Source: Congeria kusceri (taxonomy: Eukaryota > Mollusca > Bivalvia > Myida > Dreissenidae). From it: a stretch of DNA of 64,000 nt. Position numbers and translations under genes: made by a program. The notes below the pieces were generated by a model. That model was not told where the DNA came from. It did no database searches and worked only from the letters and a program-made list of their open reading frames with translations. The stretch covers positions 19,177,701 to 19,241,700 of the forward strand of contig CM051028.1 in the NCBI GenBank assembly GCA_027627225.1. The letters run 5' to 3'. Position 1 is the stretch's first letter; each line of letters starts with the position of its first letter. Below are positions 59,517-64,000 of this stretch, piece after piece.

Positions 59517-59789
59517 TCATTCAGCTGTTTCACCGTTGATCAGAGACTCTTGTTGTATGTCAACTATATCAAACTTTACCCTGTCTTTTTCCTTGTCATT
59601 TGTACATACAGGCAATGTGACACTTATTATTGGCATAATTCTATTGTTTGTATAGGATTTCAATGATGATGACATTTTCAGCGCATAGGGAATTTCAATA
59701 CTGTCTAGGTGTGATTTCACTAACACATTGCATTTTGTGCCCGTGTCAGTCCTGAACGGTAATGTTTGCTTACCAACTGCCAAATCCAT
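59517..59789 (-). pseudogene. Gypsy aspartic protease fragment
   Basis: The minus frame has FRTDTGTKCNVL, where the usual DTGA active-site triad reads DTGT, and a following KSYTNNRIMPI segment typical of retropepsin strands. It ends at 59517. The next frame (59507-59295) carries the linker with LPGTHHIV that precedes RT in these elements. Confidence 0.7.
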
Positions 59790-59977
59790 TTGTCTTTATA
59801 AATATGATTCACTGATTGAACACATTGTATGTGTACAATTTAATTTACAGTGTCCTCATTGTTACTATCTTCTTGTAGAATTTTCACTTTTTAAAGTCTT
59901 TTTCTACACATTATCAGCCAATGGTCGGGTTTCTTGCAGTATTTTCATAAAATATGTGGGGGGAAATATATACTTAC

Positions 59978-60134
59978 TGAGATGAACTAGTATGAACTTA
60001 GAATCTATACTTAAATCATGCAACTGAATTGCAGAAAGGAAGTGTTTTGTTTCTTTTTTGCCCCGGTCAAATTTTGCTTCTGCTGCCACAAACTGAAAGG
60101 CTTGCAGCACGGCATCATTAACAGCGGCTGCTCC
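59978..60134 (-). CDS. Exon of an unrecognised minus-strand gene
   Basis: It is bounded by acceptor gttcacag and donor gtaagt, is open in phase 0 for 52 codons and is Ala/Lys-rich at the start (VLQAFQFVAAEAKFDRGKKE), followed by HFLSAIQLHDLS. Probably one helix pair. It is downstream, on the same strand, of the exons at 61126-62971 and may belong to the same or a neighbouring gene; the 61126 stop argues for a different transcript. Confidence 0.4.
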
Positions 60135-60656
60135 CTGTGAACATATTGATTTAACATTGAATTTTATACATTAGACATGTAAACTTTAAAATATAAAATA
60201 CAGTAGTAGAGCCCTGTACCAATATGAAGAGATAAACAAAGTGCAATAATGCAGATCTCGGAAAATTATTGCATGATGTTATAAGATTCATATCCTAACT
60301 TAAAACTGACAAGAGCTTTTTATAATACATTCTAACATTGCAGGATGTGACGTCACCATTGAACAGCTTTAACCATGATATATCGCCAATAATCAATGCA
60401 TATCGCAATTTCTCGTGCAATGTCATCATTTTTATTGCAACGTAAAATAGACCAGATGTTAAATCCTACAAAATAAAACCTTTGGCCATGTCAGATGCAA
60501 ATAAACAAGACCCTACTGTTGTTTACCAGTGAATAAACAACTTCCCGGCAATCAGATGCTAGCGCCCTCGTGGGTATGATACTTCACATCTGAACTTTGG
60601 TCATTGTTTATTAGCTGATGTACAATGTTAATGCCTTGTTTATTTTATAATTAAAA

Positions 60657-60876
60657 AAGAGCACCGAGTGCAGACGCTCATCTGACACTATTATCTGTAC
60701 CGAGTGCAGACACTCATCTGACACTATTATCTGTACCGAGTGCAGACGCTCATCTGACACTATTATCTGTACCGAGTGCAGACGCTCATCTGACACTATT
60801 ATCTGTACCGAGTGCAGACGCTCATCTGACACTATTATCTGTACCGAGTGCAGATGCACATCTGACACTATTGTAA
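60657..60876. repeat. 36-bp minisatellite, six copies
   Basis: accgagtgcagacgctcatc plus tgacactattatctgt repeats six times almost without change, the outer copies with a few substitutions (gatgcacatc). Low divergence implies recent expansion. Since 36 is a multiple of three, all frames stay open; the minus-strand peptide repeat is an artefact. Confidence 0.92.
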
Positions 60877-61125
60877 TATGGGCTGATATTTATAAATAAT
60901 CTTAGTTGAAAATTAAGAAAAATCTGAAAATTCTGAAATTTAAGTGTTGGATTTTCTGACAAAGTATTGCATTTCCGGGAGATTTTAACACATCATTTTC
61001 AATATAAATTAAAAGTGCATTAATATCAAGCATTAGTCATGCAAATGTTCCAAAAAATAGTGTTTTAAACACAAATTGTAATTTTGATTTATGTTCAACT
61101 TAAGTTAAGAATGGCTTAAGAAACT

Positions 61126-61278
61126 TTATAAATATGGGCCCTGCTCTATTGCATTTAGTCCATTTGGTGCAAAAGGTGTCCCCGTGAGGCTGTGACATGC
61201 TCGCACCAAAACTTCAAAGTTTTCTACAGTCTCGATCAATCTGGCAGCTCCTGTTTTGTTTGTGTATTCAAACATCAG
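61126..61278 (-). CDS. Terminal exon of a minus-strand gene
   Basis: From a good acceptor (attgtttcag) it encodes LMFEYTNKTGAARLIETVEN, then ACHSLTGTPFAPNGLNA and a TAA stop at 61126. Only this frame is open, but the preceding exon ends with one spare base, so either an exon is missing or an indel has occurred. No domain is recognised. Confidence 0.4.
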   Translation of the reverse strand: MMFEYTNKTGAARLIETVENFEVLVRACHSLTGTPFAPNGLNAIEQGPYL

Positions 61279-61618
61279 CTGAAACAATAAAAGTGAATTA
61301 ATGGTATCCTGAATATCAAAGAAAAAGTAACAATATAATACAACAAAGCAAAATTAAGAATGCTGATTAAGTGTGAACAGACTACTCAATATATAATTAC
61401 TGAACTTGATCACATGGTGTACATGACTGTGGCAACATGATGGGGTATTATGTTATTAAATGTGAACCAATGGAGAGGGTATAATTTTGGGTATTTGATG
61501 GATGTGTGTTGTTCGTTTAAGTATATAGTGAAAATAGCCAGTCAAATGTTTGTCAGATTATGGTAAAAACACAGTCATTTTCTAAGCACAGTCCAGTATC
61601 AGAAGTATAACAACTTAC

Positions 61619-61781
61619 ATATGTCCCATCCCAAACATGGCACAGACTCAACGCCTTCTTTCAGAATGCGCGACATAGTTACGAGTTGCTCAACCCGATA
61701 CCTTCTGGTCTCATTTAGCAGCGTTTTGATGTGGGTTCCATTTCTGTTCTTTGCTGATTTTTTCCACTCATCCTGGAGCTC
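61619..61781 (-). CDS. Internal exon of a minus-strand gene
   Basis: Acceptor ttttaag, donor gtaagt; 54 codons encoding WKKSAKNRNGTHIKTLLNET, RRYRVEQLVTMSRILKEG and a CLGWDI end. It is helical and Lys/Arg-rich. I see no family motif; the coding quality is good. Confidence 0.45.
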
Positions 61782-62116
61782 CTTAAAATATAAGTATTGA
61801 CGTTATTAAATGGAACAACAATTTTGTTTTATGGTGCCCTTGCCAAATGGGTTCTACTTGTAGCATATAATAGGATTTACAGGAAAAGCTAAGTGGTCTT
61901 AAGCGTGTAGCGAGTGTTTTATGTGTTCTGTTTTGTAGACAGTGACATTTACTTTCCACTGACATATCTCCCTGAGACTTTAGCTGTGATTCTTAAATAG
62001 GCATTGCCAGGATTGGAAGATGTTTTATTTGATAGGTAAATTTCATGAACACTACCAGCAAACATGCCTTGTTTATTATCTCAATTTATATTTCAAATGA
62101 TTTGCTGAAAAAATAC

Positions 62117-62284
62117 TTGCAGGTGAGCTATTTCATCTTGTGTTGATGCTGGTGGAGGCAACTGGGCGTTGACAGACTGAAATTTCTCAGAAGATACTCC
62201 AGAGGGTACAGGAACTGTACTCTTTCGCTTCAAAGCTTCAAACTATGTCTCGTATGTCTGATTTTCTGTGAGAGTGAAGACGGT
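62117..62284 (-). pseudogene. Exon with an in-frame TAG
   Basis: It begins after a strong pyrimidine tract (cttttttttcag) and ends at donor gtattt. The frame TLTENQTYET is followed by a TAG near 62246 and then FEALKRKSTVPVPSGVSSEK and a Pro-rich tail. A single change (CAG to TAG) would explain the stop. If the exon starts later, the Pro-rich part alone may be functional. Confidence 0.35.
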
Positions 62285-62344
62285 CTGAAAAAAAAGAGTT
62301 GTTACAGCAGTTTTTTTTATCTTTTTTAACAGGGTATACACCAA

Positions 62345-62971
62345 GAAAAACTTCTTCTGGCCGTACAAAGCAAAGATGCTCACTCTTTTGGTAGAAATTG
62401 TACCGTTTAGAAGCAGTATCGAGATCATTTAACATGTGACCAATATTTATGCCATCAATAAAGTCAGTTTCTATATTTCTAGATAGAAGTTCCTCCTTTA
62501 ACTTTTGTTTAAAAAACAATTCCTGACTTTCAAGCAGGAAACTTGTACAAGAAACCTAATATGTTGTCAAATGGAGTTTCTGAAATGTTGTGCTTGGTCT
62601 GTAATTAAAGTGTGTATAGTGCATTGATTTCTGAATGCTTCCGTATCACTAAAAGGAATAGCAACATCAATACCATCTGCATCGTCAACATCTGCACCTT
62701 CCCCATTGTTTGCAGGTGGGTGGGGCACGTCGAAATTACAATGTTTACGGCTTATGTGTAATCTGAAAGTGGTCCATTTACGAGTTGTATAAGAACAAGA
62801 GCCAATAATGCAGCAAACAGAAAAGTTTGGATCATCTTTGTGATATCTAACAGTATGATTTTGAAAGGAATGCAGAGAGTCTGCCAAAAAACAACACATG
62901 TTGCAGGGAAACTCAGAATCCGAGGCATTATGCATGTTTATCACGCAAAATCCGACATTAAAACTAGCCAT
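62345..62971 (-). CDS. Zinc-finger protein exons, transposon-associated family?
   Basis: The ATG at 62971 begins a frame with FPCNMCCFLADSLHSFQNHT, VRYHKD, then CCIIGSCSYTTRKWTTFRLH and ISRKH: two atypical C2H2 fingers, the second with a C-x4-C step. It is followed by an acidic linker (GADVDDADGIDVAI) and stops at 62567. A second exon, 62522-62345 (acceptor gaaagtcag), gives LEEL-type helices with NIETDFIDG and a KRYNFYQKSEHLCFVRPEEV block resembling the hinge seen in uncharacterised cnidarian and mollusc proteins where a finger pair precedes a transposase-like region. The remaining large domain of that family is not seen. The splice joint between the two exons was not resolved. Confidence 0.45.
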
Positions 62972-63082
62972 ACATAGTTAACACATGTTTAAATTAAGTT
63001 TTGAAAAATCGTATTGTATTTTGCTCCTGTTTTGAAATTTGCGGGATAATGCCATACACTTTCCATGAATTTTGTGCTTTTT

Positions 63083-63335
63083 AGCTCACCTGAGCACAAC
63101 GTGCTCATGGTGAGCTTTTGTGATCACCTTTTGTCCGTCGTGCATCGTCCATCGTGCGTCATGCATCAACATTTTCATTCAAACAACATCTCCTAAACCG
63201 CTGGGCAGATTTTAACCAAACTTCACAGGAAAATTCTTGGGTGACCCTCTTTCAGAATTGTTCAAATCGTTTTGGTCCACTGCATATGTAGGTCATCAGA
63301 GCTAAAAATAGATTTAAAAAGGAAATCATGCTTAT
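63083..63335 (+). repeat. AGCTCACCTGAGCAC hairpin repeat, copy E
   Basis: agctcacctgagcac, aac, gtgctcatggtgagct forms the terminal hairpin; the body shares aaaccgctgggcagatttta and gctaaaaatagatttaaaaa with copy D at 52142. It breaks off near 63330. Confidence 0.7.
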
Positions 63336-63432
63336 TTTATACACTATCTCCTTGCTTTATTGCACGGGAAAACACAACACCTGGACACAAACAGTAGTCA
63401 CTTATCCACTTTTCGGGTAAAAATAGGCTGAC

Positions 63433-63840
63433 CTAAAAATGTTTCATGGAACTGCTGGCTTTGGAGCAATCATGGCATAATGCTAGATAAATCCTTTCCT
63501 GATGGCCCTTGTTGAGAATGTTGGCATGTTTTTTTTTTATCAGAGCTGCAGCAGATAGGTCACCATCACCAGATGCTTTATCTCTTTTACACTGCCAGAT
63601 GAAAGTAAAGTTCCCCTTGTAATTTCCGTCAGCATGACTATATAATTTCACTGGATATGGTAGCGCTAGATTGTCTTCCTTCTCTTATATCTGTAATCTG
63701 ACTGAATGCCATACAGAAACACTGGATCGTAATGGTCAACATCGGTCAAAATAGTGTCGAATTCAGTATATGCAGCTGGATAATCATGTGACACTTTCAC
63801 TTCTCTGAACACATTTTTATCATCAATGCTTCAAACGGTA
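63433..63840 (-). pseudogene. Unrecognised gene fragment with frameshift
   Basis: Minus-strand frame NVFREVKVSHDYPAAYTEFD, then DHYDPVFLYGIQSDYRYKRR, runs to a stop near 63670; one base away the frame continues with YPVKLYSHADGNYKGNFTF and IWQCKRDKASGDGDLSAAAL down to 63433. The residues look conserved, and a single indel would rejoin them. No family is recognised; the Gln-Cys-Lys-Arg region and the later LCHDCSK hint at a small metal site. Confidence 0.35.
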
Positions 63841-63924
63841 AGCCATGTAACAAATTTATATTACCAAGTTCCTTTCTTTAATCAATATACCAATGGTTTT
63901 TCACAGCTTAACAACCTTAATGTG

Positions 63925-64000
63925 TAGGTGATCGTAAAGCAAGGAATTTTGGCCGTGACTAATTTTGGCAGAATTATCTTTGTCTTTTTTCCACTATAGA
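63925..64000 (+). repeat. Fragment of the 29090 repeat family at the window edge
   Basis: gtgtaggtgatcgtaaagca, ggaattttggc and aattttggcagaattat match the 29222-29290 segment with modest divergence. The element continues beyond the window. Confidence 0.6.

Larger units (their letters stand above)
56699..59800 (-). mobile_element. Ty3/Gypsy retrotransposon, internal region, heavily decayed
   Basis: On the minus strand in order: aspartic protease (59789-59517), reverse transcriptase (59259-58560), RT thumb and RNase H start (58532-58230), integrase zinc-binding domain (57899-57618) and integrase core (57125-56699). The frame is broken several times. It is interrupted by at least two insertions (57128-57617 and about 57905-58260), carries a 25-bp repeat expansion inside RT, and most of RNase H is missing. 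No LTRs or gag were identified. No envelope gene is seen. Confidence 0.85.

Noticed and set aside
56699..59800. Possible endogenous retrovirus
   Set aside because: Only protease, RT, RNase H and integrase parts of a Ty3/Gypsy element are present and no envelope-like frame is seen.
60611..60868. 85-codon minus frame with a 12-residue repeat
   Set aside because: Product of the 36-bp minisatellite; no flanking coding sequence or splice signals.

Overview
The window looks like nuclear DNA of a bivalve mollusc. It is AT-rich, genes are split into short exons with GT/AG boundaries, there are no bacterial-style operons, and repeats resembling common bivalve families dominate (the TAGCTCACCTGAGCAC family, the CAGTCCGCACAGGCT fold-back family, and AGGTCA-rich arrays). 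A dreissenid mussel would fit, but the species is inference. All exon models were built by hand from open frames and splice signals.

Region 1 (1-10.7 kb): a minus-strand gene ending in a BEN-like domain (540-1347); a three-exon hAT/DUF4371 transposase with a stop (1990-4560); a broken Mutator-like transposase (4.9-6.5 kb); and the 3' end of a cysteine-rich gene with three exons in consistent phase (8379-10736).

Region 2 (10.9-23.3 kb): a BEL/Pao retrotransposon with several lesions, cut off inside its integrase; a decayed zinc-finger/Myb-like gene interrupted by a hairpin-ended repeat; AGGTCA-rich tandem repeats; and a piggyBac copy bounded by TTAA sites that lacks the 3' part of its transposase.

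Region 3 (23.3-38.4 kb): an 84-bp tandem array, duplicated repeat blocks, a nearly complete LINE (ORF1 remnant, endonuclease, reverse transcriptase) with one homopolymer frameshift, and a 32-bp minisatellite.

Region 4 (38.4-53 kb): plus-strand exons of an apparently cellular gene (possibly OB-fold, CTC1-like), a hAT-like MITE, an orphan BEN fragment, a SAM-like pseudogene with several stops and frameshifts, a 21-bp palindromic satellite, a fold-back MITE, and an apparently intact three-exon start of a small SH3/Tudor-like gene.

Region 5 (53-64 kb): a 2.8-kb array of a 61-bp unit carrying splice-acceptor-like sequence, a Ty3/Gypsy element with nested insertions and a 25-bp repeat expanded inside its reverse transcriptase, a 36-bp minisatellite, and minus-strand exons of one or two genes including an atypical zinc-finger exon.

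The genes do not form a pathway. The recurring themes are small multigene families of BEN, SAM-like and SH3/Tudor-like exons, and layered transposon decay. I found no convincing tRNA, rRNA, CRISPR array or prokaryotic signal.
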